Shown here: positions 45,801-55,942 of the stretch, one piece after another | How positions within the stretch are numbered: position 1 is the stretch's first letter | How the letters are laid out: each line of letters opens with the position of its first letter | Assembly (NCBI GenBank): GCA_020747015.1 | Contig: JAGTJM010000001.1 | Span: 744,001 to 808,000 of the forward strand | Origin: Pyrenochaeta sp. MPI-SDFR-AT-0127 | Lineage: Eukaryota; Ascomycota; Dothideomycetes; Pleosporales; Cucurbitariaceae | Reading direction: 5' to 3' | Length of the DNA stretch: 64,000 nucleotides | Program-made: the position numbers and the translations under genes | Notes under the pieces: generated by a model | Database searches by the model: none | What the model saw: only the letters and a program-made list of their open reading frames with translations | Told to the model about the DNA's origin: nothing

Positions 45801-48800
45801 ACTCACTAGTGACATGTCTTTCGTCAACGATGCTTGGGTTGTGCTTCTGTTGAAATCGAGCCTCCACAACGTCTTGATTTGCAATTTGAGGGCTGACGGA
45901 GTTCGAAAGACTTTCTGTGTCGGACACAAAATGGTCTATACCTAATAATTGCTGCTTGGAAGAGGTGATTACACTGGTCTCAGACAGATCAAACGCGGTT
46001 ATCCATTCCATGGCTTCAGCATTTGAAGAATCTTTGAGCTGACTGGAAGGCTCGTTCGCTATTGAGTATGTGCTCGAAGGCGACATATCATGTTGAGCCA
46101 ATCCACGCTCGCTAGGGACCGATGGGGGAGGTGGAGGTACATAAATAATAGGGTTGGTGGTATCCTTCTTGCGATTGAGTTTCGTATTATATCGAGCTTG
46201 TAGTGTTCCAATGGAGCGACCAGGGAAGAAGTCTGCTAACTGTTCCCAAGACAGGTTTCTTGCCTCTTTCAAATCTATGATTAACTGATCATCTTCTGGT
46301 GTAAACATGAATTCAGAGCTAGTAGGCCGAGCAGCCTGTGGTGGCATTCCTGGCAACCCCACAAGGCTATCATGATCGGGATTGTCCTCATCCGTTGGAA
46401 TGCTAGGAGACTTCCTTCCTGTGCTTAGGTTATTCAAAGATATAGGTTCAGCTTTCGGTGAACTTGGTCGCTGGTGTTCATGTGCCATGTGTCTCGCAAG
46501 ACTCGCACGGCGAGAATCGCCTGTGAACTTGATGGAGCATCCATTTACGTTACAATGCAGAACTGGTGAGGGTGACCTTGTAGCGCCTAGATGGGCTTCC
46601 GAAGATTCTTGATGGGAAATGGTGCTGCTGCTGGATTTTCCAATAAACATATCAGTGCTTTCGTCTGCAGGACGTGGAGCATTAGGTGAAAGGCGTGAGG
46701 TCGTTTTTGTGGTCGAGGCCGGAATAGCTGACCTGCGTTTCAGGACTTTCCTTTTGCTATATCGTAAAGACCCACGGCTTTGTCTGTCCGAACCAGAGGA
46801 GCTTTCATCTACTAGCGTTCTTGAGGTACGTTCAGTTTGGTTGTGGAATTGTGTCTGCGGCCCATGGGAACCTTGGCGGTTATTAGGCTCAATATTTTCA
46901 CTTGTGTTACGTTCTTTCTGTTTGATCTCAGCGACATGTTGTTCCTCGCGAGTTCTCGCTTCATGGTGGTGAGAGCTAATAGCCTGGTCTGAAACCTGAG
47001 CTTCGTGCTCCTTGGCGTTTGCTCGCCGCTCCTCGATAGCCCTTGCAGTTGCGAATTGTTCGTACATCTTATCATAAGCCGAAGGCCTTCGCTGACGCTC
47101 GTCTTTGTTACGATTCACAATAACACGAGTGGGCGGAGTATTGTAAGTCACTGGTCGCCTCTGGGTCAAATCTGGCCTTCGATCTAATGTCTCCCGTTGA
47201 TCCTGTACTGTATACTTCGGACGATTATATCTTCTAGGAGGGAGCTCTGGCATACCAGAATACCTCGGAGGTACCTGAGGCATCATATGGTAAGCAGAGG
47301 CGGCAGGGGGAGGACCGCGTTCGTGAGGCGGAATCGGATATGGTGAAGGCATGCCCGGAACCCCATATTGCTGGCTTGGCTCACCGCTATAGCTCATTGG
47401 GCGTGGTCGACTTGTTGAGGTTGAGTGACGACGTGTCTGTGCCGGCTGGATGACAGCTGGACCTTGCATGGAGGCGTACTTTTTGGGATACGTCGCCGGT
47501 GGGGGTGAACGGTAGTATGTAGTAGAGCCTGACGGCTTTACATGTTGGTCTGGCGGCAGCACATTCGGTCGATGCTGGGGAGATGCGGTCGGTAGGCACT
47601 GAGTGCACTTTGGGTCTGTACAATTTTCACCTCTACGATGTTGAATAAGAACTGGCCGTCGCCGGATATTCAGAGGACGTTTGGTATTATCGGGTGCCGG
47701 ACGCTGAGACTCATTAGAGACGGCATCTAATGTAACAGCTATGGCACTTGGAGCCGAATGGGTCGAACTTGAGGCCGCAGTCGAAATGCTAGAGTATCCC
47801 GAGTCGCTACGGATGTCGGACTTGGTAAGTTGTCTTCTAACAGAGGGCGTGGCAGTCTGCGATACGGGCCGCCGTACACCCCTTGATATGTTAGCGATGC
47901 TGGGCGTCGTGCGCCATGGTAGAGATTCGGGCCCGCTGCTGTCGCCAGAATAGTAGTCCTCAGCTACAGGTGGTTTGTAACTATGCTGCTCGGGGCTCAA
48001 ACTCTGGCTGGAAGCTTCGTTGCGTTTTCGATCATCGAGCCACGCCCGACTACCGTGCAGCTTTCCTTCGCCTGTTTGCGCTGGACTTTTCCTTGATCGA
48101 TTATCATTTAATAAGGGCTCTCTATGTCTTCTTTGGATGCTACCTCTTGCACTACGATAGGCGCTCTCGCCCCCTCGGGCCTTTCCAATTACAATATCAG
48201 CCATACCGTTTCCAGCGGGGAGCAGTTGCAAGGCGCGGCCTTTCATATCGCCATTAAATTGGAGACTGATTGGAGCAGAATCATCTACTCGTAGTCGAAT
48301 CTCATTGTGTTCAAGGACAGTAGTGTGAGGATTTCGCTTCTCTTTGTCACTTCCTTCGCCACAGGAAGACCCAGATTCCGAAGATGGAGACGGAACCCTC
48401 GATGCCCTCCTCGCAATCCTGTGAATTTTATTGTCGTATGAATCATGACTGCCGCGTGTGAGATTAATGTAATTTTTGACCGCCTCTTCGTTTGCCTTTC
48501 TCGTCTCTGAATCACTTCCTTCAGCTCCTTTTGGGTAGATCCTCCTCGCTTCGCTTTTGGAAGTATCCCTTTTCTCACTTGCTTTACGTTCATGAGGCTT
48601 TTTAGGCAAAGCAGTGGGTTGAAGTCGCTGAAACGATGAACTATCCTTTCCCCAGGGGCCTAATGATCGTAGTGCCGGGGAATCAATTGAAGGTTCACGA
48701 GGAACACCTGGGGCCAACGGAACTGGGTCACCATCCTTTGATTTGGCGTCTTGAGTACCCTTACTGGCGGTGATTTTGTCTTCCTCAGCATCCGCTAACA

Positions 48801-48876
48801 TTTGGGCCTCGCTATCTTTTTTAGTTGCATTTCCAGAGGCAGTCGCGCGATCGGAGGCCCCAGAAACGGATGACAT
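42862..48876 (-). CDS. 1986-residue C2H2 / Myb-like protein with C-terminal membrane hairpin
   Basis: Exon 1 is 48876-43933 (1648 codons). A 54-nt intron (GTACGG...CCTTTAG) joins LRWQC to TCGDSLYSDVTELR on exon 2 (43878-42862), for 1986 residues in all. Residues 1-750 are highly polar (Ser/Arg/Pro, probably disordered). A C2H2 finger lies near 770 (HCNVNGCSIKF...RHMAHEH). A Myb/SANT-like motif is near 855-900 (FTPEDDQLIIDL...LSWEQLADFFPGRS). Two further C2H2-like fingers are near 1060-1120. A helical, Ser-rich conserved-looking region follows at about 1480-1640 (SDLSKASGYSAVQIATATKELLS). The end carries an NPCC...CECIPPPPK segment, GWGIYYQEGWDRDMI, and two hydrophobic helices (IALVVFLIFVLASLLFGILW, and FGVSAYMCTASGILVTLIA). 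Function is unknown. The tail resembles fungal proteins I remember as uncharacterised C2H2 or HET-type proteins. Confidence 0.8.
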
Positions 48877-50259
48877 CGTTGAAGCTGGCTCAAGTCGAGG
48901 GAATGTTGGCCAACACGAAGTGATGTGACCTAGGAGAAGTCGAGGTAGTGTCTCGGGCTGAGGCTATGCACGCTGCAAGAGGCTGCATATCCGGTGTACC
49001 AGCCTGGGCGCTTACAGGACGGACCCCACTTGAAGGTTGGGGCCGAATCAGCCTTGCGCCTCTAGCTGATGAATGCATATCTAGGAAGTGAGCGGGTGCT
49101 AGAGATATGAATGATTTGGGTGCGTGTAGCAGAATCAGAGTAGTTGGGGAATTCCTAGGTACAGCGTCCAGTGGTGGAGTTGGGCATCTGTTTTGAATGC
49201 ATATAGTTGAATGAGGTAAACATGAAAGTGCCGCCAAACTTAAGCTGTCAGGCTCTCAGATCTTCTTGAATACTATGATGAAATTGAACTGGTTGTCGAT
49301 TGAGTGATACAGGTGAACGACAAAAAATCCCGCCGGTGTGCAACTTGCTCTTTACAGAATGGGCCGTATACGAAGCTGTAATGCATAGAAATGTAAACAA
49401 CGAAAAGAAAATAAAGAAAAAATTAAATAAAGGCATCATCAAGTATCGTGTATCGCATTGCTCGACACAGTGCATCATACGAGTTAAGTCATAACAAGAA
49501 TTAATGGCACAGCTCTTACCAGCAAACTCCCCATCGTCTTCCGCTTGTCAGTTCCGCAATTTGACCAATTACCTACCAAAAGGACATGACCGAGCAAAAC
49601 GTGTCTTAGAGCCGATGTGCAGGCTAGTGTTAGTGAAAGAGCCACGAGAGGATGCGCGATGATGCCTTGTTGGCGTGATGGGGTTCTTGCTCGTGCACGG
49701 CCTGAGTTCCTTCTGTGAGCCACATACTGCTATGCCATTGCAGTTCGCAGTCACGCATACAATTCTTAGTATGAACATGCTTCAGGGCAGCGATACAGCT
49801 GCGCGACTATCCAATATTTCTTTGTGTCCTATGTGCCTCCTCAGCTCGGGGCTGAGACCATTTCTGATGAACACGGCAGTGTTGAAGTATATAAATACAG
49901 CAAATGGATAGGTGAGATATGAACAAATCTCAGGACTAGGTGGATTCGACCCAAGTCATGCAAGCACTTGCCGACAACTCTATGATGGCAGTGTTGTTAA
50001 ATGGTGCCCACCAAAACAGCACTCACTGCACACTCGGCAATCGCTGACCAAAGCTATAGTGACTCTCCATTTAGACATCTATGTGGTTTATACAGATGCA
50101 ATATGCTCGTCTTCCAAGCTTTATATAAGAGTGACAACAGGGTATCACCAGAGCCATATACCAATACCATAGAACACCATACTACCGTATCCATGCACAT
50201 ACAAATGAAAGCGCAAACGACGCTGCATCGCCAACACATAAACCTAAAACCACCTAATA
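48877..50259. other. Intergenic region, 1.4 kb
   Basis: The left part should be the leader and promoter of the 1986-residue protein. The right part is the 3' untranslated region of the next minus-strand gene. An A-rich tract lies at about 49404-49432. Frames are short and unsupported. Confidence 0.4.
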
Positions 50260-51785
50260 TCAACCAGGCAATATGTCGTTATCCGTATCTACGAACATGG
50301 AATCTGTACTCGTCCGCCGAAAACTCTTCTTATAACGTTTGGCATTGTTGACGATGGGAGGCCATACCGAGTTCTGACTAAGTCCAGCAGGCGTATTGAG
50401 ACGATTCGATGTTATAGGACTGCAGAAGGCCGGCTTGGGATCGTCTTCATCAGGGAAATGTTCGCCTGTGGTTCATATCAGCCCGTCAGCCTCAAAAAAA
50501 GGCTCTGTTGAGGAGAAGGGTAGGAAAAGTGCTCAGACTCTGATCTACGCACTAGCCACGCCTAATCCCTCACAGAGTCTCTTTCTCCATGCCCCACAAG
50601 CATCCTCAAAACCATCTAGCACACTTGCGCACGCCCTCTTTGCTTCCCTCTCCCTCAATCGTCGGTCCCAATCGCCCTGTTCAATAAACTCTTGCCCTTC
50701 CTGTGTCTTCTCATTCTCTCGTTTCCAATCTTGCAACTGCTCTTTGCTCACTTTTAGCCTTCGTGTGGCATTTGCGGTGGTTTGTCGAGACATATGGAGG
50801 GTGTCACCAACATTAGCGAGGTGCTGGAGAAGCTCGCGTGTCGAGAGTGTGAGATGGGATAGCGAGATGAGCGGTTCGGTGGAGGGGTATGGCAGAAGCT
50901 CCAAGGTAGATTGTATTAGTGGAACGAGGGTGTCGATTGTATCTGGGTCGGGGATGATCGGGCGCGGGCCGGAGAAGGACGCTGCTATTGATGTAAGAGT
51001 TCGGGATTGGTGAGTCAGATGCGTTGTTAAAGCGTCATGAGCGGTTTTCAGCCTGCTGTTATCAGTCTCGTTGCTTGAGAAAAGGTTGCTGAAACAAACC
51101 TGGTAGCCCCATTCTCAATAGCAATCTGACTCCCTAAATCTCGCAATTGCTCTGTAACCCTCTTGACGACCTGATCTGATGCGCTCCCATTCTCTTCAGT
51201 GCCTCTTCGTGCTAAGCTCTCAATCGCGGCCATTCTTGACTCGAGTGCAGGCGAAACTCCCTCGTTTTCGAGGTCCGAGTCCTCGCCATAATCGGACCCA
51301 TCATAAAGTGAGCGTTGCCGAATGTGTTTTCTCACCTTCACGGCTGATCCTGGGCTCAGTCGTGTTGGTGAAGAGGACTGCATGACAACCCCGCTGTCGC
51401 GCACACCGTTGATGTTCACTGCATTGTCCACTCCAAACGATCCGTCATGTTCCACGGCAGTGCCTATGTCGGGAAACCCGTCCTGAGGTATTTCTAGCTC
51501 TTCTCCAAACTCCTCGTCTAGGCCTTCCTCTTCCTCGTCCCAGTCGCCCAACTCGTCGGCCAAGTTGCCCAGGCCATTGCTATCCCCTCCGCCGTCAAAG
51601 TGCTGTGCGGGACTACCGTGTTCGAATTCGTGCGATGAGCGTGGTGTGATAGGCGAGTATCCAGAAGAACGACGATTTATGGATTGTCGTCTCGAGGGTG
51701 TGTTGTAGGACATGTCGAGACTTGACGGATGTCGGCGGTGTGACGATGTTGGCCGATGAGTCGGAGTTCGCGGAGGAGACGACAT
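50260..51785 (-). CDS. Conserved-looking acidic/helical protein, unknown function
   Basis: Three exons, 51785-51100, 51055-50553 and 50465-50260, give 464 residues. The first intron is 44 nt and ends in a tandem CAGCAG acceptor, so products of 464 or 463 residues are possible. The second intron (GTGCGT...CACAG, 87 nt) joins GLGVA to SEHFPDEDD; ignoring it would end the protein at GLGVASA. The N-terminal 60 residues are Ser/Arg/Pro-rich and basic. An acidic stretch follows (DELGDWDEEEEGLDEEFGEE). From about residue 185 the protein is mostly helical (SRMAAIESLARRG..., LISLSHLTLSTRELLQHLANVGDT, LKVSKEQLQDWKRENEK), suggesting a coiled-coil or helical bundle. The C-terminus is basic (NNAKRYKKSFRRTST). 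I do not recognise the family; an adaptor or a cytoskeletal/chromatin subunit would be guesses. Confidence 0.75.
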
Positions 51786-52767
51786 TGTGTAAAGTGTTTA
51801 TGGATCTACGACGTATGTAGAAGTTGTCCGAGATTCTAAAGACTGGCTAGGAAGTGAAGAGACAAGGCCTCATGAATGTTCCGCCGTCGGGGGGCTGCCG
51901 GGCGTGAATTTGGGAGGATGCGGTGCGCATTTGCTTCCCAGCAGCGTCCAGTCACCTGTGCGACGCGTTTCAGTCTCTACAGGCCTCGAACTGTCCCCAG
52001 AGAGCCTTTAGAGATTGTGAAAGCCACGTAGTCACGTAGTGGGGTAAAGGCGCGTCGACGAACTAGAGCAGTTGGAAATGTGATGTTGCGGGCTTGGCTG
52101 CGGGAGGGCCAAATGCAGGGCTCGGGGTTGAGTGGGTGGCTTGTGGCGTCTAGTAATGCAAAGCGAGCGATAATCACATTGAAGCAAGCGTAGAAGGAGT
52201 TGTTTGCTTGAGTTAATGCACTCCACTGCGGTGTTTGTTGATGTGTTGTCGGCAGTTAACATTTGCCCACAAAGCGGCTTCCTGGCGATCCATGCATAAA
52301 GGAGTGATGGGTATCCTTGTCCTGATCACCACAACGCCAGCTGTGATTCTGTGACCAGCACATGGAAATCAATGTTCCACTCAAGTTTGCTATCTTTTGA
52401 CTCAGGCTCCGTCCTATGTTCGGGAAAGTATGTGTAGGTTAAACATATACAGCAGGTTTACACGGAAGGATTTATGGACCCCTTTTCTGTACCCAACCAA
52501 TCCTCCGATATCATTTTCCGTGTTTTTGAAGCCCAAGAACGCAGTGCCAAAACCGATGGGTATCGCTCGAATAACCATCCCAAAACGGGCCAGATCCGTG
52601 CTGATGAACTCCAGAAACGCCCTCACGGTGAAGCCCTCGTGCATATACTTGCCTTACAGGAGAAGATCGAACATGACAATACAGCCACCCATCGAGATAT
52701 GAAGCCCCGAAGAACTCCCGCAATGCCCTTGTGATGCCGCTGAAACAAAAGTCCGGTATGTGTGCAG
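51786..52767. other. Intergenic region, about 1 kb
   Basis: This region contains the promoter of the 464-residue protein gene and the 3' end of the small five-exon gene. The block 52414-52734 is open in several frames on both strands without recognisable similarity; it is discussed under rejected calls. Confidence 0.4.
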
Positions 52768-53498
52768 TTATTGCGTCGGCTTGTTGTGATCGATGCTCGC
52801 TAGCTGCTTCTTGAGTTGCGTGAAGAAGTCTTGCCCAGACGGCATGAGGTGTGACATGTTACCTGCTTCACGTTAGTCATTGATCCTTCGGGGCTGCTCG
52901 AATCGTGCATACCTTTCACTCCCCACGCGCCGCTGCTCCTTTTTGCGACCGAGTCACCCTGCACTTTGTGGTATACAGACGGTTGATCTTGGAGAACTCA
53001 ATTAGCTGCCATGTCTATCTGTGTGTGCGAGTGATAAAAGCGCAGATGTCGAGGGGTCGTACCAGCAGTGCTTTCGAGGTATTCTGCGATGCAATTAGCC
53101 TAGGTCTTGAACGACGCGTATGCAGCTTCTAGTAGAGCTATCATATCTCTACAATTGAGCACCAGTCTGACAAAAAGCTGGGCACGTACTCTTCCTCAAG
53201 AAGTCCTTGACCTCGTTGGCGTTGAAGTCTCGCACGGGGGTATGATGCTCGGGCTGGGCCTGAGCCGTGGCAACGGGCGCTGGGCCTGCAGCTTTTCCTT
53301 TGGTTCCCCAAGCGTTGCCTGAGAGCGCTGACATAGCCTGCTGTCGTCCGCCCTCTTTGGCGGGGGTGGTGGAGCCCGAGGTGCGGTCTTGGTTTTGGCG
53401 GTTGGCTTGCCCCTGCCTCCGCCAGCTGTTCACATTGTCAGCAGAGCTCGAAGCATGGTGTCCTTCTGAACTTACCGGTTCTCACCCGCGCCGCTCAT
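52768..53498 (-). CDS. Small five-exon protein of unknown function
   Basis: Exons are 53498-53476, 53425-53190, 53083-53063 (21 nt), 52963-52913 and 52862-52768; they join exactly in frame to 141 residues. The protein starts MSGAGENRWRRQGQANRQNQ. It contains a Gly/Ala-rich middle with GNAWGTKGK, then a helix (RDFNANEVKDFLRKKYLEST), a second GAWG-type motif (RSSGAWGVKGN), and ends with SGQDFFTQLKKQLASIDHNK. The splice pattern is supported by continuity of a helical motif across the 21-nt exon and by good donor sites (GTAAGT, GTACGT, GTACGA, GTATGC). The composition is hydrophilic, with no signal peptide or membrane helix. I recall fungal homologues only as hypothetical proteins. Function is not inferable. 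Confidence 0.75.
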
Positions 53499-54057
53499 TG
53501 TCAGAATATCGGAGTGAAGGTGGGAGGAGTGGAGGGGTAGGATGGTGGATATAAAATGATGGAGACTCTCCAATCGCTCCTGTTGCGCGTGAACTGGGTC
53601 TGTGCTGTGGCCAATGGTAATGCTACACCACCTAATATTGGTGACCTATTCTAGCCAGCTCACCACAGCTAGCCGCTTCTAGAAGAAATTGAGAAACCGT
53701 TCACGACCATGATGGGATGAGTGGATGGGAATTTTTTGAAGCTTGTTGAACCGGCGCGATGTGTTGTCCCTCACGTGCGAGGCTTTCCAATGAGACAGGA
53801 CTCCACGGATCATGTACGATCCACCAACAGGGTTGTTTATTCCACATTGCGCGCTGGAGTGGTGACAATTTCCGATAGTGCAGGCAACTCTAATCAGTCA
53901 CAAGCCAAACGGGTGCTTCCCCAGGTGCAGGCTGCTCGATACAATCGCAACCACCAAGGCGAGTCATGTGTCACCATGGTGACAGAGTCGTTGGCACAAT
54001 ATCTGTACGACTCACGTTCTAGAATGAAGGGCGGTAAAATTCCTCCTGGGCTTACGA
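53499..54057. other. Intergenic region, 0.56 kb
   Basis: Promoter of the small five-exon gene and the 3' end of the TRM61-like gene. A TCACGTGCGA palindrome-like site occurs near 53770. A plus-strand 121-codon frame (53721-54086) overlaps the neighbour and is not supported. Confidence 0.4.
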
Positions 54058-55432
54058 CTACTTTTCAGCTTCCTGACCTTGGCTAACAGCCTTCTCCATA
54101 CGTCGCCAAAGCCCCAGAAAGCCCCCTCCAACCACTTGCTGACCAGCCTTGGGACGGCACACCATTGCCCACTGATCTTCCTGCTTCGCTAGAGCCTCTG
54201 CCAGCTCACCGTCTCGTGCTCCTTGTTCTTTGGCCGCTTCAATTGCCTCTTCGCCTAACGATTCAGATACGTCTCGCACATCAACCTTTCGGAGCGTTGC
54301 TCTTGGCTTCACTGCTCGAACATCCCATTCGCGGATAGTACCCGCCCCAAGCTCAATGACCTGATCCAGTAGATACGGCATCCTTTGTTCACGAATCGTC
54401 TCCACACATTCAGCAATCTGGGTTATACTCGGGTTGAACACGGCAAGTATCCCATTGACATGTAAAGCAGGTGCTACGTTTTCAAAGTGACTGTGCGCGT
54501 TGGGAAGGTCCAAGAACACATGCGTCAAGAAGGGCTCTTCAGTCTTCCTCACGGTTCTTTGTCCTGCGATCCAAGCGGATACATCCCCCACATGAAAGTC
54601 GACGTTGCCAGCATACATACCGTCTCGAAAGCCTTCGACAATCTTCTTTGCATGCTTTGAATGCTTGCTCGATATATCCAAAGTGTGTACAATAGCGCGG
54701 CGATTGTTCTTCCAGGACTCTTTCCCTGTCTCCTGTAAGTCTGATACAGACTCGCCCAGATATACAGCGTCTTCAGGCTCCTCCTCCTGGCTGCTTGCAT
54801 ATGATGGAAATTTTGGGACTGGTGGATTGGCAGCATGTATCGCTCGCGAAAGGTGCAAGGTTAGCGCTCCATGGCCTGTGCCGGCTTCGAGAATCTCCAG
54901 TGGCGGTTGCGTGCTCAGTCCACTTGAAGGTGTATCGACGTGTATATCGAGTAAGGATACTATGAGGTTGGTGTCGGAGGGGTATATCTAGATTAAATCA
55001 GCTCATGTTTACTCACTGGGTCGCTGAAGAGTGACAGAGCTCGCAAATTACGCACAGGAGTAACAAGACGCGGAGTCAATCGAACATACTCTGCTAATGT
55101 AGGCTCATGGATACGGTAGGAAGAGCCTTTGCTGGACTGCACTATTTGGCGCGTTTCTTTCCCAATGATATCGGCATGCTTTATAGCACCTCGATGGGTG
55201 CCAGTAGTTTTGGAGGCATGGAGCTTGATCAGGGTCCCGTCGTGCGAGGCATCTTTCTTGTCGCGGAGGAGTACGACATCTCCTTCTACATGGATGTGAG
55301 CTAGGATGACAAGAGAGAAGCAGGATGCTCGCCTTGGAACACACGGCGCAGGAAAGCACTACTTGTGAAGCTTCGTGCGGTGAGCGGGCGTTGTGCTGTC
55401 CGTAGTAGCTGCTGCACACAGAGATGTCGCAT
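54058..55432 (-). CDS. TRM61-like tRNA (adenine-58-N1)-methyltransferase, probably mitochondrial
   Basis: Exons 55432-55345, 55300-55056 and 54987-54058 (introns of 44 and 68 nt) close in frame to 420 residues. The first exon encodes an Arg/Ser/Leu-rich, acid-free presequence (MRHLCVQQLLRTAQRPLTAR, then SFTSSAFLR), typical of mitochondrial import. A beta-rich N-terminal domain (HVEGDVVLLRDKK, GSSYRIHEPTLAEYV, RLVTPIYPSDTNLIVSLLD) follows. SAM motif I is LEAGTGHGALT, with later motifs HTLDISSKHSKHAKK, FLDLPNAHSHFENVAPAL and NGILAVFNPSITQIAECVE, all characteristic of GCD14/TRM61. The family makes m1A58 in tRNA. The nuclear form works with TRM6, whereas a presequence fits the single-subunit mitochondrial type (like human TRMT61B). 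An insert between motif I and II (SSQEEEPEDAVYLGE) is unusual. The gene is divergent from dcr2. Confidence 0.85.
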
Positions 55433-55942
55433 AGCTTCGCAGGTGGGATGAGATGCAGAATGCGGAGGAGGCGGCTCTTCCGCATGGCGAAGCGAAGCGA
55501 TACGACGGCAGGAATTACCGAGCGGGCGAGCCCCTCAAGGCATGAGGACACCCAGGCGTGCTCCCGGTGGTGTTAGAAGCGGCATTGTGCGATGAGCAAG
55601 CATGTCCTCTGGCGGCCTGACTATAACAACCTGAATGTCTTACTTTGTCTGCATTTGAGACCCAGAACAAAGAGTGAGACGAACCACATCTAGCAACACG
55701 AGCTGATCGATTATCCCTGCCACGCCTTCGTCGATCCAAGTCCAAGGGCTCGGGCAGCCAAGCACGGCGAACAGGCACACTGCACCCACGCATGCGCCTC
55801 CACTCTGCCCACGACATCTCGCTCTGTCTGAAAGATTTCCTCTCCTGTCATGGAGACGACGTTTAACCACTGTAGCATAATCCCATCGTAAACGCCACTG
55901 TGGCCCTATGCGCCAGCTCCAGTGCTCGCCGAGCCCTCCATC
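55433..55942. promoter_or_regulatory. Divergent promoter region, TRM61-like / DCR2
   Basis: This 510-bp gap lies between divergent starts. Frames in it are antisense or out-of-frame shadows. No specific site is recognised. Confidence 0.4.

Noticed and set aside
49936..49960. GGATTCGACCC resembling a tRNA B box
   Set aside because: No matching A box or cloverleaf could be built around it by eye; a tRNAscan run would settle it.
52414..52734. Block open in several frames on both strands (76-86 codons)
   Set aside because: Neither strand gives a recognisable protein and start/stop contexts are poor; it could be a fragment of an old gene or element, which a database search would decide.
53721..54086. 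121-codon plus-strand frame
   Set aside because: Overlaps the 3' end of the TRM61-like gene on the opposite strand and shows no domain.
54988..55016. 29-nt intron GTGAGT...CTAG in the TRM61-like gene
   Set aside because: Too short for fungal splicing; the 68-nt intron starting at GTGCGT gives the expected LVTPIYPSD junction instead.
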